This document shows, one piece after another, positions 18,666-27,727 of a stretch of 64,000 bases of DNA. Numbering within the stretch: position 1 is the first letter of the stretch; each line of letters opens with the position of its first letter. Under the pieces are notes generated by a model. That model saw only the letters and a program-made list of their open reading frames with translations. It was not told the origin of the DNA and did no database searches. The translations under genes and the position numbers were made by a program. This DNA is from Pseudidiomarina piscicola. GTDB lineage: Bacteria; Pseudomonadota; Gammaproteobacteria; Enterobacterales; Alteromonadaceae. The stretch lies in contig NZ_CADCXY010000001.1 of assembly GCF_902806985.1 (NCBI RefSeq), positions 1-64,000 of the forward strand, in the 5' to 3' direction.

Positions 18666-20216
18666 ATGGAACCTAAGAAGACACAACAACAGGACAATGG
18701 TTTTTTCGGTCAGCCGGCTGGCTTACAAACCTTGTTCTTTACGGAAATGTGGGAGCGCATGAGTTACTACGGCATGCGCGCGCTATTAGTGCTATTTATG
18801 ACCGCTGCGATTCAAGAGGGCGGTTTGGGAATGACGGTCGCGGTTGCTACGGCGATTTACGGTTTGTATACCGGTGCGGTCTACTTCATGGGCTTGCCAG
18901 GTGGTTGGATTGCTGACCGCTTGATTGGTGGTCAACGGGCAACATGGTATGGCGGTATCGTCATCATGTGTGGTCACATTGTACTTGCGATACCATCCAA
19001 CACTTCGTTTTTCTTGGGCTTGATACTAGTGGTACTAGGTACCGGTATGTTGAAGCCAAATATCAGTGCCTTGGTCGGCCAACTTTATGATGATGGTGAC
19101 GACCGCCGTGATGCGGGTTATACCCTGTATTACATGGGTATCAACATCGGTTCACTGATTGGTTACCTAGTCACTGGTTACTTAATGGAAAATGTCGGTT
19201 GGCACTGGGCCTTTGGTGCCGCTGCGGTGGGCATGGCCTTTGGCTTACTGCAGTATCGCGCGACCCTACCTAAGCTAGGTAAAGTTGGCGTTGATGCACC
19301 TAAACCGTTGTCACCGCAAGGTCAACGGTTGAGCTGGGCGGTGATCGTTCTGTTTTTAGTGGCGCTAGGCACGGTTTTTGTGGCTACTACAACGGGCGCG
19401 ATGACGATTGACCCAGTCGCGATTGCACAATACGTCGCACTTGCTGCAACCATCGTGTTCTTCGTTTACTACCTGAGCATTTTTATATTTGGTAATTTAA
19501 CCAAAAATGAAGCCAAACGTTTGGGTGCGTTGTTCTTGGTGTGTATTGCCTCGATTTGTTTCTGGGCTGGGTTCGAGCAAGCGGGTTCATCACTGAATCT
19601 ATTTGCGCGCGACTTAACTGACCGTATGGTAGGTTCGTTCGAAATTCCAACGGCTTGGTTCCAGATGCTCAACTCTGGTTTCTTGATTGCCTTGTCGCCG
19701 TTTTTTGCGGCGCTATGGGTGAACTTAACCAAGAAAATGATTAACCCTTCGTATGGCTTCAAAAGCGCGCTGGGCTTGATCATTATGGCAAGTGGTTTCA
19801 TCGTAATGTTCTGGGCCTCTCAGGCTGCTGCATCGGGTATGAAAGTATCACCGAACTGGTTGGTTGCGGTGTACTTCTTACACACGGTTGGTGAGCTGTG
19901 CTTAAGCCCAGTTGCGTTGAGTGCAGTAAGCAAACTTGCGCCGCGCCGTATGGCGGGTCAGATGATGGGTATTTTCGTACTTACCTACTCAATTGGTAGC
20001 CTGATGGCCGGTCTGATTGCCGGTAACCTTGACCCTGAAAACGTATCAACGATGCCAGACATGTACATGCAGATCACGCTGTTCGGTATCGGTGTGGGTG
20101 TGGTGGTCTTCTTCATTGCGCTGAAAACGCGTAAATGGGAAGAGCTTGCAGGTCAACCTGATCCAGAGCACGTGGCGATTAATGCCAACGAGCCAATGGA
20201 CAAACCTAAACTGTAA
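18666..20216 (+). CDS. Proton-dependent di/tripeptide transporter (POT/PTR family)
   Basis: 516-residue inner-membrane peptide/H+ symporter with about 12-14 hydrophobic segments. The POT signature FFTEMWERMSYYGMRALL (ExxER) is at residues 25-42 and the PTR2 signature LYYMGINIGSLIG near 160. It resembles DtpA-type transporters. Ribosome site AGGCAAATAGGG is just upstream. It has its own gap on both sides and a terminator behind it, so it is likely monocistronic. Confidence 0.93.
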   Translation: MEPKKTQQQDNGFFGQPAGLQTLFFTEMWERMSYYGMRALLVLFMTAAIQEGGLGMTVAVATAIYGLYTGAVYFMGLPGGWIADRLIGGQRATWYGGIVIMCGHIVLAIPSNTSFFLGLILVVLGTGMLKPNISALVGQLYDDGDDRRDAGYTLYYMGINIGSLIGYLVTGYLMENVGWHWAFGAAAVGMAFGLLQYRATLPKLGKVGVDAPKPLSPQGQRLSWAVIVLFLVALGTVFVATTTGAMTIDPVAIAQYVALAATIVFFVYYLSIFIFGNLTKNEAKRLGALFLVCIASICFWAGFEQAGSSLNLFARDLTDRMVGSFEIPTAWFQMLNSGFLIALSPFFAALWVNLTKKMINPSYGFKSALGLIIMASGFIVMFWASQAAASGMKVSPNWLVAVYFLHTVGELCLSPVALSAVSKLAPRRMAGQMMGIFVLTYSIGSLMAGLIAGNLDPENVSTMPDMYMQITLFGIGVGVVVFFIALKTRKWEELAGQPDPEHVAINANEPMDKPKL

Positions 20217-20244
20217 GCAGCAGAGCATACGCTTGCTAAAACTG

Positions 20245-20279
20245 AAAGAACCGGGCACTAAGCCCGGTTCTTTGTTTTT
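20245..20279 (+). terminator. Intrinsic terminator after the peptide transporter gene
   Basis: AAAGAACCGGGC (20245-20256) pairs perfectly with GCCCGGTTCTTT (20262-20273) around ACTAA, followed by TTTGTTTTT. The A-rich left side means it may also work for the convergent cmoB transcript. Confidence 0.93.
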
Positions 20280-20299
20280 GGCATCAACGAAAAACGCGA

Positions 20300-21271
20300 C
20301 TACGCCTGGGCAATAATTACCGCGCGCCGCGGTGCTGGGTAGCCTTCGATGGTTTTGCTGGCATCGTTAGGGTCAAGAAAGTCGCTTAACGACTGCCCAG
20401 TCATCCAGTCGGTTGCACGTTGCTCAGTCACTTCCGTGACCGATTCGTCGACCACCTTAGCCTGTTTAAAGCCACAACGTTCGAGCCAGTGCAGTAGCGC
20501 AAGGGTGCTTGGAATAAACCATACATTGCGCATTTTGGCGTAGGTTTGCCCCGGCACCAACACGGTGTCTACGTCGCCCTCTACGACCAAGGTTTCGAGC
20601 ACTAAGCGTCCGTCTTTGCTTAGCTGCGCCTTGAGCTGGGTGAGAAAGTCGATGGGCGAGCGGCGGTGATAGAGCACACCCATGCTGAACACCGTATCGA
20701 AGGCCTGCAGTTCGGGCAGGTCTTCAACGCCTAGGGGGAACCAATGTGCACGCGCCTGCAAGGCTGTGGGCATAAAATGGCGAATGGCAAGGAACTGCGC
20801 CATGAACAGCTGCCCTGGGTCGACGCCCCACACTTGTTCGGCACCGCTTTCAAGCATGCGCCACAGGTGATAACCACTGCCACAACCGACATCGAGGACT
20901 TGCTGGCCACTAAGATCGCCGATATGAGGTGCGACCCGCTGCCATTTGTAATCAGAGCGCCATTCGGTGTCAATGTTCACGCCATGCAGTTCAAAGGGAC
21001 CTTTACGCCATGGCGTAAGCTGTTGCAACAGGCCCCGAATACGGTTTTGTTGGCCTTCTTCGACCTTGGTTGCGCGCACCGTTACTGTATCGCCCAAGCT
21101 CACTTCCTCGGCCGGTAACGCTGGCAACTGTTCGACACATTTAAGCCATTTGCGTAGCTCGCCGTGCTGTCGTGCTTGGTTCCAGTGTTGCAACTGGGCT
21201 GGCAGTTGATTGAGCCAGTGGTGTAGGGGAGATTGCGCGACGGCAATCAAGTCATCTTTGAATAAATTCAT
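20300..21271 (-). CDS. cmoB: tRNA U34 carboxymethyltransferase CmoB
   Basis: Transfers the carboxymethyl group of carboxy-SAM (made by CmoA) to 5-hydroxyuridine at wobble position 34 of tRNAs. 323 residues, as in E. coli. The SAM-binding motif VLDVGCGSGYHLWRML and FSMGVLYHRRSP are visible. AAAGG precedes the ATG. It lies downstream of cmoA on the same strand, but the two are separated by 326 bases of heptad repeats, where the genes are usually adjacent. Confidence 0.96.
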   Translation of the reverse strand: MNLFKDDLIAVAQSPLHHWLNQLPAQLQHWNQARQHGELRKWLKCVEQLPALPAEEVSLGDTVTVRATKVEEGQQNRIRGLLQQLTPWRKGPFELHGVNIDTEWRSDYKWQRVAPHIGDLSGQQVLDVGCGSGYHLWRMLESGAEQVWGVDPGQLFMAQFLAIRHFMPTALQARAHWFPLGVEDLPELQAFDTVFSMGVLYHRRSPIDFLTQLKAQLSKDGRLVLETLVVEGDVDTVLVPGQTYAKMRNVWFIPSTLALLHWLERCGFKQAKVVDESVTEVTEQRATDWMTGQSLSDFLDPNDASKTIEGYPAPRRAVIIAQA

Positions 21272-21288
21272 ATAAACCTTTAAAGCAA

Positions 21289-21591
21289 GAGCGATGTTTG
21301 ATGTTCGCTGTTCGATGTTAGTTGAGATAAAAGAGCGATGTTAGCTATTGGCTGTTTGATGTTAGTTGAGATAAAAGAGCGATGTTAGCTATTGGCTGTT
21401 TGATGTTAGTTGAGATAAAAGAGCGATGTTAGCTATTGGCTGTTTGATGTTAGTTGAGATAAAAGAGCGATGTTAGCTATTGGCTGTTTGATGTTAGTTG
21501 AAAATAAGAGCGCTCTTATCCTTTTCAAACATCAAACAGCGAACATCAAACAGCGCTCTTATCCTTTTCGAACATCAAATAGCTAACATCG
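21289..21591. repeat. Large inverted heptad-repeat array between cmoA and cmoB
   Basis: This fills the 326-base gap 21272-21597. The left part has five 44-bp units (starts 21289, 21333, 21377, 21421, 21465; the first and last diverged), each made of words such as GATGTTA, GCTATTG, GCTGTTT, GATGTTA plus a linker GTTGAGATAAAAGAGC. The right part (from about 21510) carries the same words in reverse complement (AAACATC, AAACAGC, GAACATC, TAACATC) in a 43-bp period with linker GCGCTCTTATCCTTTTC. In cmoA-cmoB mRNA the halves could pair over long distance. Confidence 0.95.
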
Positions 21592-21597
21592 TTTGTG

Positions 21598-22335
21598 TTA
21601 TTTAATCGCCAGTAGGGCGGTGAAATTGTAGCACTGGAACCACACCTGTACCGCTGAAAAGCCAACGTTGCGTAGGCGCTGTTGATGGGTTTCTAAGGTG
21701 TCGATACGCATCACATTTTCAATGGCGGCGCGTTTTTGGCTGATCTCGAGTTCGCTGTAGCCGTTGGCACGTTTGAACTCATGATGTAGGTTTACTAACA
21801 CTTCGTCTAGGGCCGGGTCGGCGGCTTTAAATTTCTCGGCGAGCAACATCACGCCACCGGGCTTGAGGCCGTCATAGATACGCTGTAATAAGGCTTGGCG
21901 TTGGTCCTGCGGAATAAATTGCAGGGTGAAGTTCATGGTCACCACTGAGGCGTTGGCAATAGCGAGTTCGCGAATGTCGGCACAAACCACATCCACCGGA
22001 ACGTCGCTACGATAACCGTCAAGGTGCAGGCGGCAACGCTCGATCATGGCGTTTGAGTTGTCGGCGGCGGTAATGCGCACGTCATTCACCGCAGAGAGAT
22101 TCTGGCGCATGGCTAAGGTGGCTGCGCCTAGTGAACAGCCTAAGTCGTAGATAGTGCTATGAGGCTGTGCGAATTTTTGCGTTAACTGACCGATGCCTTG
22201 CAAAATACTTTGATAGCCAGGTACCGAGCGGTTGATCATGTCGGGGAAAACCTCGACCACATTTTGGTCAAACACAAAGTCACTCACCTGGGTGAGGGGC
22301 TCAGCGAAAATCGCATCTTTCTTACTTTGGTGCAC
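21598..22335 (-). CDS. cmoA: Carboxy-S-adenosylmethionine synthase CmoA
   Basis: Converts SAM and prephenate to carboxy-SAM, the donor for CmoB. 245 residues, normal length. The SAM-binding motif YDLGCSLGAATLAMR and NFTLQFIPQ are present, with EVFPDMINRSVPGY near the N-terminus as in the family. Its stop codon directly follows the repeat array on the cmoB side. It is divergent from aspS. Confidence 0.96.
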   Translation of the reverse strand: MHQSKKDAIFAEPLTQVSDFVFDQNVVEVFPDMINRSVPGYQSILQGIGQLTQKFAQPHSTIYDLGCSLGAATLAMRQNLSAVNDVRITAADNSNAMIERCRLHLDGYRSDVPVDVVCADIRELAIANASVVTMNFTLQFIPQDQRQALLQRIYDGLKPGGVMLLAEKFKAADPALDEVLVNLHHEFKRANGYSELEISQKRAAIENVMRIDTLETHQQRLRNVGFSAVQVWFQCYNFTALLAIK

Positions 22336-22437
22336 GGCCGGTCCTCAATTTGGTCGTTCTAGCGTTCAATGGGCATAGTTTAGCGCATGGCGTACCTAAA
22401 CTTCATTTTTTTCTTTGCTTGAATTCCGCTTGTGCTA

Positions 22438-22465
22438 CTGACAATCGCTGCCAGTCCGTTATAAT
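22438..22465 (+). promoter_or_regulatory. Sigma70-type promoter of aspS
   Basis: CTGACA (22438-22443) and TATAAT (22460-22465) with a 16-bp spacer, 41 bases before the aspS start. The near-consensus boxes make this one of the clearest promoters in the window. Confidence 0.75.
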
Positions 22466-22506
22466 GTTGCGCTTTGTAAAATTTAATCTGTGGTAGGGAC
22501 AAACCC

Positions 22507-24279
22507 ATGCGTAGCCATTATTGTGGACAGCTTGAAACAAGTCTGGTCGATCAGCAGGTAACTCTGTGTGGTTGGGTCAACAAACGCCGTGACCTTGGTG
22601 GTCTGATTTTTATCGACATGCGCGACCGTACAGGTCTGGTGCAGGTTGTATTTGACCCTGATCAAGCGGCCCTGTTCGATACTGCCAATAAGTTGCGTCA
22701 AGAGTTCTGTATTCGCCTACAAGGCACTGTGCGCGCACGTCCAGAAAGCCAGGTTAATGACACCATGGCGACCGGTGCGGTTGAAGTGATGGCCGATGAG
22801 CTTGAAATTCTAAGCCGCTCAGAAGCCTTACCTATCGATTTTAATCAGCACGTGAGCGAAGAAGCGCGACTACGCTTCCGCTATCTTGATTTGCGTCGCC
22901 CCGCGATGAACCATAACCTACAATTCCGTGCCCGGGTGACCAGTGCCGTTCGTCGCTTTATGGACGACGCCGGATTTATGGATATTGAAACGCCTATGCT
23001 GACGCGAGCAACCCCAGAAGGTGCGCGTGACTACCTCGTGCCAAGCCGCACGCATAAGGGTAAATTTTTTGCCTTGCCACAGTCGCCGCAGCTATTTAAA
23101 CAGTTGTTGATGATGTCGGGCTTTGATCGCTACTACCAAATTGTGAAGTGCTTCCGTGATGAAGACTTGCGCGCTGATCGTCAGCCAGAATTTACCCAGA
23201 TCGATATCGAAACCTCGTTTATGAGCGCCGACCAAGTGATGGATGTCACGGAACAAATGGTGCGTAAGCTATTTAATGAGCTGTTGACCATCGATTTAGG
23301 CGACTTCCCGCGCATGAGCTGGCATGAAGCCATGGCCCGTTTCGGTAGCGATAAGCCTGATTTACGTAACCCACTTGAACTGGTGGATGTCGCTGATTTA
23401 TTGAAGGACGTCGAATTTAAAGTCTTTGCGGGGCCGGCCAATGATCCTAAAGGTCGTGTTGCGGCATTGAAAGTACCCGGCAAAGCCGCTGATATTTCGC
23501 GTAAAGCAATTGACGACTATACCAAGTTCGTTGGAATCTACGGTGCCAAAGGGTTGGCCTGGATGAAGGTAAATGACCTCAGCGCCGGTCGTGAAGGTAT
23601 GCAGTCGCCAGTATTGAAGTTTATACCTGATGCTGCACTTGAAGGTATTTTAGCGCGCACGGAAGCCGCCGATGGCGATATCATCTTCTTTGGTGCTGAC
23701 GATGCCAACGTGGTGGCCGAAGCGATTGGCGCGCTGCGTTTGAAAGTGGGTGAAGAGCATGGCTTTGTGAGCGATGAGTGGCGTCCGCTATGGGTGGTCG
23801 ACTTCCCAATGTTCGAAGAGCACGATGGCGACCTACACGCGATTCATCACCCGTTCACAGCACCGGTAGGGGTTACTCCAGAACAGCTAAAAGCTGACCC
23901 TGCGAACACCTTATCGAATGCCTACGACATGGTATTGAATGGCGTTGAAGTAGGTGGCGGCTCGGTACGTATCCACGACAATGCGATGCAGCAAGCGGTG
24001 TTTGAGATCCTTGGTATTGCCAAAGATGAAGCGCAAGAGAAATTCGGCTTCTTGCTCGAAGCCTTAAAGTACGGCACTCCGCCGCACGCCGGTTTGGCCT
24101 TTGGACTTGACCGTTTGGTGATGCTAATGGTCGGCGCAAGCTCGATTCGTGAAGTGATTGCGTTCCCGAAAACGACCACCGCCGCCTGTGTGTTGACCGA
24201 TGCGCCTGGCGTAGCTAACCCAGATGCCTTGCACGACTTAGGTGTAGCCGTTAGGGTAGCAGAGGACACCAACGACTAA
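22507..24279 (+). CDS. aspS: Aspartyl-tRNA synthetase
   Basis: Class II synthetase, 590 residues as in bacterial AspRS. It has an N-terminal OB anticodon-binding domain ([20 protein letters not shown]), a catalytic core with motif 2 ([20 protein letters not shown]), a bacterial insertion domain and C-terminal motif 3 ([13 protein letters not shown]). It is followed after 13 bases by yebC, an order found in many gammaproteobacteria. Confidence 0.98.
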   Translation: MRSHYCGQLETSLVDQQVTLCGWVNKRRDLGGLIFIDMRDRTGLVQVVFDPDQAALFDTANKLRQEFCIRLQGTVRARPESQVNDTMATGAVEVMADELEILSRSEALPIDFNQHVSEEARLRFRYLDLRRPAMNHNLQFRARVTSAVRRFMDDAGFMDIETPMLTRATPEGARDYLVPSRTHKGKFFALPQSPQLFKQLLMMSGFDRYYQIVKCFRDEDLRADRQPEFTQIDIETSFMSADQVMDVTEQMVRKLFNELLTIDLGDFPRMSWHEAMARFGSDKPDLRNPLELVDVADLLKDVEFKVFAGPANDPKGRVAALKVPGKAADISRKAIDDYTKFVGIYGAKGLAWMKVNDLSAGREGMQSPVLKFIPDAALEGILARTEAADGDIIFFGADDANVVAEAIGALRLKVGEEHGFVSDEWRPLWVVDFPMFEEHDGDLHAIHHPFTAPVGVTPEQLKADPANTLSNAYDMVLNGVEVGGGSVRIHDNAMQQAVFEILGIAKDEAQEKFGFLLEALKYGTPPHAGLAFGLDRLVMLMVGASSIREVIAFPKTTTAACVLTDAPGVANPDALHDLGVAVRVAEDTND

Positions 24280-24292
24280 AGAGGGATGCACG

Positions 24293-25039
24293 ATGGCAGG
24301 TCATTCGAAATGGGCCAACATTAAACATCGCAAAGCCGCGCAAGATGCTAAGCGCGGCAAAATCTTTACCCGTCTTATTCGAGAAATTGTGGTTGCCGCG
24401 CGCGAAGGCGGCGGCGATCCTGATAGTAACCCCCGCTTACGCGCCGCTATCGACAAGGCGCTCGCCAACAACATGAAAAAAGATACCGTTGATACCGCGG
24501 TTAAGCGTGGCAGTGGTGATCTTGATGGCGATAACCTTGATGAGCTCACCTATGAAGGCTACGGCCCCGGTGGCGTGGCGATTTTACTAGAAACCATGAC
24601 CGACAACCGGAACCGTACGGTTTCTGAAGTGCGTCATGCGTTTAGCAAACACGGTGGCAACCTAGGTACCGATGGCTCTGTGGCTTATTTATTTAATAAG
24701 CGCGGAGTGCTGAGTTTTAATGCCGACACCGATGAAGACGCGCTGATGGAAGCCGCGTTAGAAGCCGGTGCCGAAGACATCGTCAGTCACGACGATGGTA
24801 GCTTCGATGTGTTTACCACCCCGGACACCTTTGGCACGGTTAAAGATGGCTTGCAGAGCGCAAACTTCGTTGCCGATCATGCTGAAGTCGGCTTGTTGCC
24901 AGAAACGCGGTCACCCCTTGCAGAGGCTGACGCTGAGAAATTCCTTAAATTGATTGATGCATTAGAAGAGCTTGACGATGTGCAAGAGGTTTACCACAAC
25001 GCTGATATCGACGATGAGATTCTGGAGCGCCTCGGCTAA
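24293..25039 (+). CDS. yebC: YebC/PmpR family protein (TACO1-like)
   Basis: 248-residue cytoplasmic protein with the hallmark N-terminus [20 protein letters not shown]. The family has been described as transcriptional regulators and, more recently, as factors relieving ribosome stalling at proline stretches; the sequence does not decide between these. Its stop overlaps the ruvC ATG (TAATG), linking it to the ruvCAB group. Confidence 0.96.
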   Translation: MAGHSKWANIKHRKAAQDAKRGKIFTRLIREIVVAAREGGGDPDSNPRLRAAIDKALANNMKKDTVDTAVKRGSGDLDGDNLDELTYEGYGPGGVAILLETMTDNRNRTVSEVRHAFSKHGGNLGTDGSVAYLFNKRGVLSFNADTDEDALMEAALEAGAEDIVSHDDGSFDVFTTPDTFGTVKDGLQSANFVADHAEVGLLPETRSPLAEADAEKFLKLIDALEELDDVQEVYHNADIDDEILERLG

Positions 25040-25575
25040 TGGCCATTATTCTGGGCATTGACCCAGGTTCACGCCTTACAGGCTATGGGATTATTCGCGT
25101 ACAGGGGCGCCAGATAAGCTATCTTGCCAGTGGTTGTATTAACGCCACCGGCACCACCCGCAACCCCTACACTCTTGCCGAAAAGCTGCGCGTGATACAT
25201 GATGGTGTGCGCGAACTGATTGCACAGTTTCAACCTGATGAATTTGCGATTGAGCAGGTGTTTATGGCGCGCAACCCTGATTCAGCGCTAAAACTTGGCC
25301 AGGCTCGTGGTGCCGCCATTGTGGCCGCTGCGCAAGCGGAGCTACCGGTGGCTGAGTACGCTGCACGTTTGATCAAACAAGCGGTGGTGGGAACAGGCGC
25401 CGCTGACAAGACCCAGGTACAGCATATGGTTATGGCCATGCTAAAACTTAGCCATCGCCCCCAAGCCGACGCCGCCGACGCTTTAGCCGTGGCACTATGC
25501 CATGCCAATAGCCGCGATTACGCTGCCACTATGGCGTCTAAGACAACACAAAAAACAACAAGGAGAGGGCGTTGA
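25039..25575 (+). CDS. ruvC: Holliday junction endonuclease RuvC
   Basis: Resolvase cutting Holliday junctions made mobile by RuvAB. 178 residues. The first catalytic Asp is in [14 protein letters not shown], the acidic residue of the second site in [11 protein letters not shown], and the C-terminal pair in [14 protein letters not shown]. It overlaps yebC by one base and ruvA by four. Confidence 0.97.
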   Translation: MAIILGIDPGSRLTGYGIIRVQGRQISYLASGCINATGTTRNPYTLAEKLRVIHDGVRELIAQFQPDEFAIEQVFMARNPDSALKLGQARGAAIVAAAQAELPVAEYAARLIKQAVVGTGAADKTQVQHMVMAMLKLSHRPQADAADALAVALCHANSRDYAATMASKTTQKTTRRGR

Positions 25576-26192
25576 TCGGACAATTAAACGGCCTGTTAAT
25601 AAGTAAGCAGCCGCCAGAAATTTTAATTGATGTGCAAGGTGTCGGTTACGAAGTACAGATGCCGATGACCTGTTTGTACGACTTGCCGGATGTCGGTGAA
25701 ACCGTGACCGTGGTGACCCACTTTGTGGTGCGTGAAGATGCCCAATTGCTTTATGGTTTTAATACCTTTGCTGAGCGAGGACTCTTTCGCCAGTTAATTA
25801 AAGCCCAAGGTGTCGGGCCCAAATTGGCGCTGACCATTATGTCGGGCATGACGGCACAGCAATTTGTTGCCGCCGTAAGTCATGAAGACGTGACAAGTTT
25901 GGTGAAGTTACCAGGCGTTGGCCGCAAAACCGCCGAACGCTTGGTGGTTGAAATGCGTGACCGCTTGCAGAACTGGACGTCAGCGACCCCAGCCACGGAT
26001 GCCGCACCTATCGATTTTGGTGATTTAGCGCCGACGGTCGAGCGGAGTTCGCCGCGGGCAGATGCGGTGGGGGCCTTAATGGCTTTGGGTTATAAGCCGG
26101 CGCAGGCGGAAAAGGCGGTGGCTGCTGCGGTGAAAGCGAGTGGCGATGTGGGGAGTGAAGAGCTGATCCGCACCGCATTGAAGAATATGTAG
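25572..26192 (+). CDS. ruvA: Holliday junction DNA-binding protein RuvA
   Basis: 206-residue junction-binding subunit of the RuvAB branch-migration motor. Translation starts at TTG 25572, preceded by AAGGAGAGGG and overlapping the ruvC stop; the resulting MIGQLNG matches the conserved RuvA N-terminus. Two helix-hairpin-helix motifs ([24 protein letters not shown]) and the C-terminal RuvB-binding domain are present. Heptad repeats fill the gap to ruvB. Confidence 0.96.
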   Translation: MIGQLNGLLISKQPPEILIDVQGVGYEVQMPMTCLYDLPDVGETVTVVTHFVVREDAQLLYGFNTFAERGLFRQLIKAQGVGPKLALTIMSGMTAQQFVAAVSHEDVTSLVKLPGVGRKTAERLVVEMRDRLQNWTSATPATDAAPIDFGDLAPTVERSSPRADAVGALMALGYKPAQAEKAVAAAVKASGDVGSEELIRTALKNM

Positions 26193-26199
26193 GGATACC

Positions 26200-26264
26200 G
26201 ATGTTTGCTGTTCGATGTTCGATATTCGTTTGAAACAAACATCGAACAGCAAATAGCGAATATC
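26200..26264 (+). repeat. Heptad-repeat hairpin between ruvA and ruvB
   Basis: Four heptads (GATGTTT, GCTGTTC, GATGTTC, GATATTC), a 9-base centre GTTTGAAAC, then four complementary-type heptads (AAACATC, GAACAGC, AAATAGC, GAATATC). The arms can pair in more than one register; the best matches 18 of 21 bases. It occupies nearly the whole ruvA-ruvB gap. Confidence 0.93.
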
Positions 26265-26281
26265 GCCCTTGAGGATTATCA

Positions 26282-27307
26282 ATGATTGAACCCGATCGGA
26301 TTAACCAGCCGCAGCAGCAACACGACGACGAAGTGATTGATCGTGCGATACGGCCGAAGAAACTTGCTGACTACACAGGCCAGAAGCATGTGGTTGAGCA
26401 AATGGAAATTTTTATTCAGGCGGCGCGGCAACGGCAAGAAGCGTTGGATCATTTGCTGATTTTTGGTCCGCCGGGCTTAGGCAAGACCACGCTTGCCAAT
26501 ATTGTTGCCAATGAGCTGGATGTCAATATTCGCCAGACCTCTGGCCCGGTGCTTGAGAAGGCCGGTGATTTAGCCGCTTTGCTGACTAATCTGGAAGAGC
26601 ACGATGTGCTGTTTATCGATGAGATCCATCGTTTGAGTCCGGTGGTGGAAGAAATATTGTACCCGGCGATGGAAGATTACCAGCTTGATATTATGATTGG
26701 CGAAGGGCCTGCGGCGCGCTCCATTAAGCTCGACTTGCCACCCTTTACGCTTATCGGCGCGACCACGCGGGCGGGGGCTTTAACGTCGCCACTACGCGAC
26801 CGCTTTGGTATTGTTCAGCGGCTTGAGTTTTACGATGTAAATGAACTGACTAAGATTATTCAGCGCTCGGCCGACTACCTCAATTTAGATTTAGACGACG
26901 CCGGGGCGCGTGAAATTGCGCGGCGCTCACGTGGTACGCCGCGAATAGCCAACCGCTTACTACGGCGCGTGCGAGACTATGCGGAAGTACGAAATAATGG
27001 CAAAATTGATTTGCCGAATGCATCAGCAGCCTTAAAAATGGTTGATGTTGATGAAGCCGGTTTTGATTATATGGACCGCAAGTTGTTGCTGGCTATCATT
27101 GAGAAGTTTCTAGGTGGCCCGGTTGGCTTAGATAATTTAGCTGCCGCTATTGGCGAAGAGAAAGATACCATTGAAGATGTGTTAGAACCTTATTTAATTC
27201 AACAGGGGTTCTTACAGCGCACACCACGCGGTCGCATCGCAACCCCTCATGCATATGCTCATTTTGGGCTTGGTAAAAAAGAAGAACAAACAGCGAACAG
27301 CGAATAG
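26282..27307 (+). CDS. ruvB: Holliday junction ATP-dependent helicase RuvB
   Basis: AAA+ motor of branch migration, 341 residues. Walker [10 protein letters not shown], Walker [11 protein letters not shown], sensor 1 GATTRAG and the C-terminal winged helix ([16 protein letters not shown]) are clear. The last residues after the conserved end, [10 protein letters not shown], differ from usual RuvB and are partly encoded by heptad-repeat words; the TAG stop (27305-27307) lies within a GAATAGC heptad. Confidence 0.97.
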   Translation: MIEPDRINQPQQQHDDEVIDRAIRPKKLADYTGQKHVVEQMEIFIQAARQRQEALDHLLIFGPPGLGKTTLANIVANELDVNIRQTSGPVLEKAGDLAALLTNLEEHDVLFIDEIHRLSPVVEEILYPAMEDYQLDIMIGEGPAARSIKLDLPPFTLIGATTRAGALTSPLRDRFGIVQRLEFYDVNELTKIIQRSADYLNLDLDDAGAREIARRSRGTPRIANRLLRRVRDYAEVRNNGKIDLPNASAALKMVDVDEAGFDYMDRKLLLAIIEKFLGGPVGLDNLAAAIGEEKDTIEDVLEPYLIQQGFLQRTPRGRIATPHAYAHFGLGKKEEQTANSE

Positions 27308-27315
27308 CCAACATC
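27288..27315. repeat. Heptad words overlapping the 3' end of ruvB
   Basis: Four consecutive words AAACAGC, GAACAGC, GAATAGC, CAACATC (27288-27315) of the same family as the other arrays. The first three encode the final RuvB residues and stop codon. Confidence 0.85.
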
Positions 27316-27331
27316 GCTTTTATGGTTAGGC

Positions 27332-27358
27332 AAAAAAAAGCCCGCTTAAAAAGCGGGC
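27332..27358 (-). terminator. Intrinsic terminator of the candidate small RNA
   Basis: Minus strand: GCCCGCTT (27358-27351), loop TTT, AAGCGGGC (27347-27340), then eight T (27339-27332). On the plus strand the stem is followed by AAAAAC, not U residues, so it is a poor terminator for ruvB transcripts. Confidence 0.88.
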
Positions 27359-27442
27359 AAAAACTACAGAACAACAAGGAAGTTAAATCCAGGGGAACAA
27401 TAACAGGAAGAAGTGACAACCGGTCTCTTCGTAACTGATATG
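27332..27442 (-). ncRNA. Candidate small RNA downstream of ruvB, minus strand
   Basis: A strong minus-strand promoter (TTGAAC, 16 bp, TATAAT) at 27476-27449 predicts a start near 27442, and an intrinsic terminator with eight T residues ends at 27332, giving about 110 nt. The body is rich in C/U segments that resemble anti-Shine-Dalgarno sequence (CACTTCTTCCTG, ACTTCCTTG), and a U-run precedes the terminator stem, as in Hfq-dependent small RNAs. The only open frame runs through the terminator and is not credible. I do not recognise the RNA as a known family; Spot 42, CyaR, RyhB, OmrA, ArcZ and Qrr cores were compared from memory and did not match. Confidence 0.65.
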
Positions 27443-27448
27443 CTGCGT

Positions 27449-27476
27449 ATTATACGGAGGTCGGACCTTGGTTCAA
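27449..27476 (-). promoter_or_regulatory. Sigma70-type promoter of the candidate small RNA
   Basis: On the minus strand TTGAAC (27476-27471) and perfect TATAAT (27454-27449) are separated by 16 bp. No protein-coding gene lies downstream on this strand before the terminator at 27332-27358. Confidence 0.72.
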
Positions 27477-27727
27477 ACGAGAAAAATTGTTTCTCGCATT
27501 AGTTTATCTAATAACACAATGTAACCTTTGCATAAAAAGCATACACCTTGAAATTGGTAAGACCAAAAATAGCTATAAATAACAATGGTTAAGTGTTCCG
27601 TGGTCAATTTTTGAAGATAAATAAAACTCTGGCTAGTTTTTAATCATGCAAAAAATTTACATAATATTTTAGCTTGCAACCGTTGCAGTTAGCGCAAGAA
27701 ACGCAAAAATAAGGGTAGACCAACAAG
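27477..27727. other. AT-rich intergenic region upstream of ybgC-tol
   Basis: No gene is seen here. It contains a 7-bp stem CGAGAAA/TTTCTCG (27478-27496) and several AT-rich promoter-like stretches; the best downstream pair, TTGAAG with TAGTTT at 17 bp (about 27612-27640), is weak. CTTGCAACCGTTGCAG lies close to ybgC. The tol operon promoter probably lies here but I cannot place it with confidence. Confidence 0.4.

Noticed and set aside
27147..27419. 90-codon minus-strand open frame over the ruvB end
   Set aside because: It runs through the intrinsic terminator stem, has no family resemblance, and overlaps both the candidate small RNA and ruvB.
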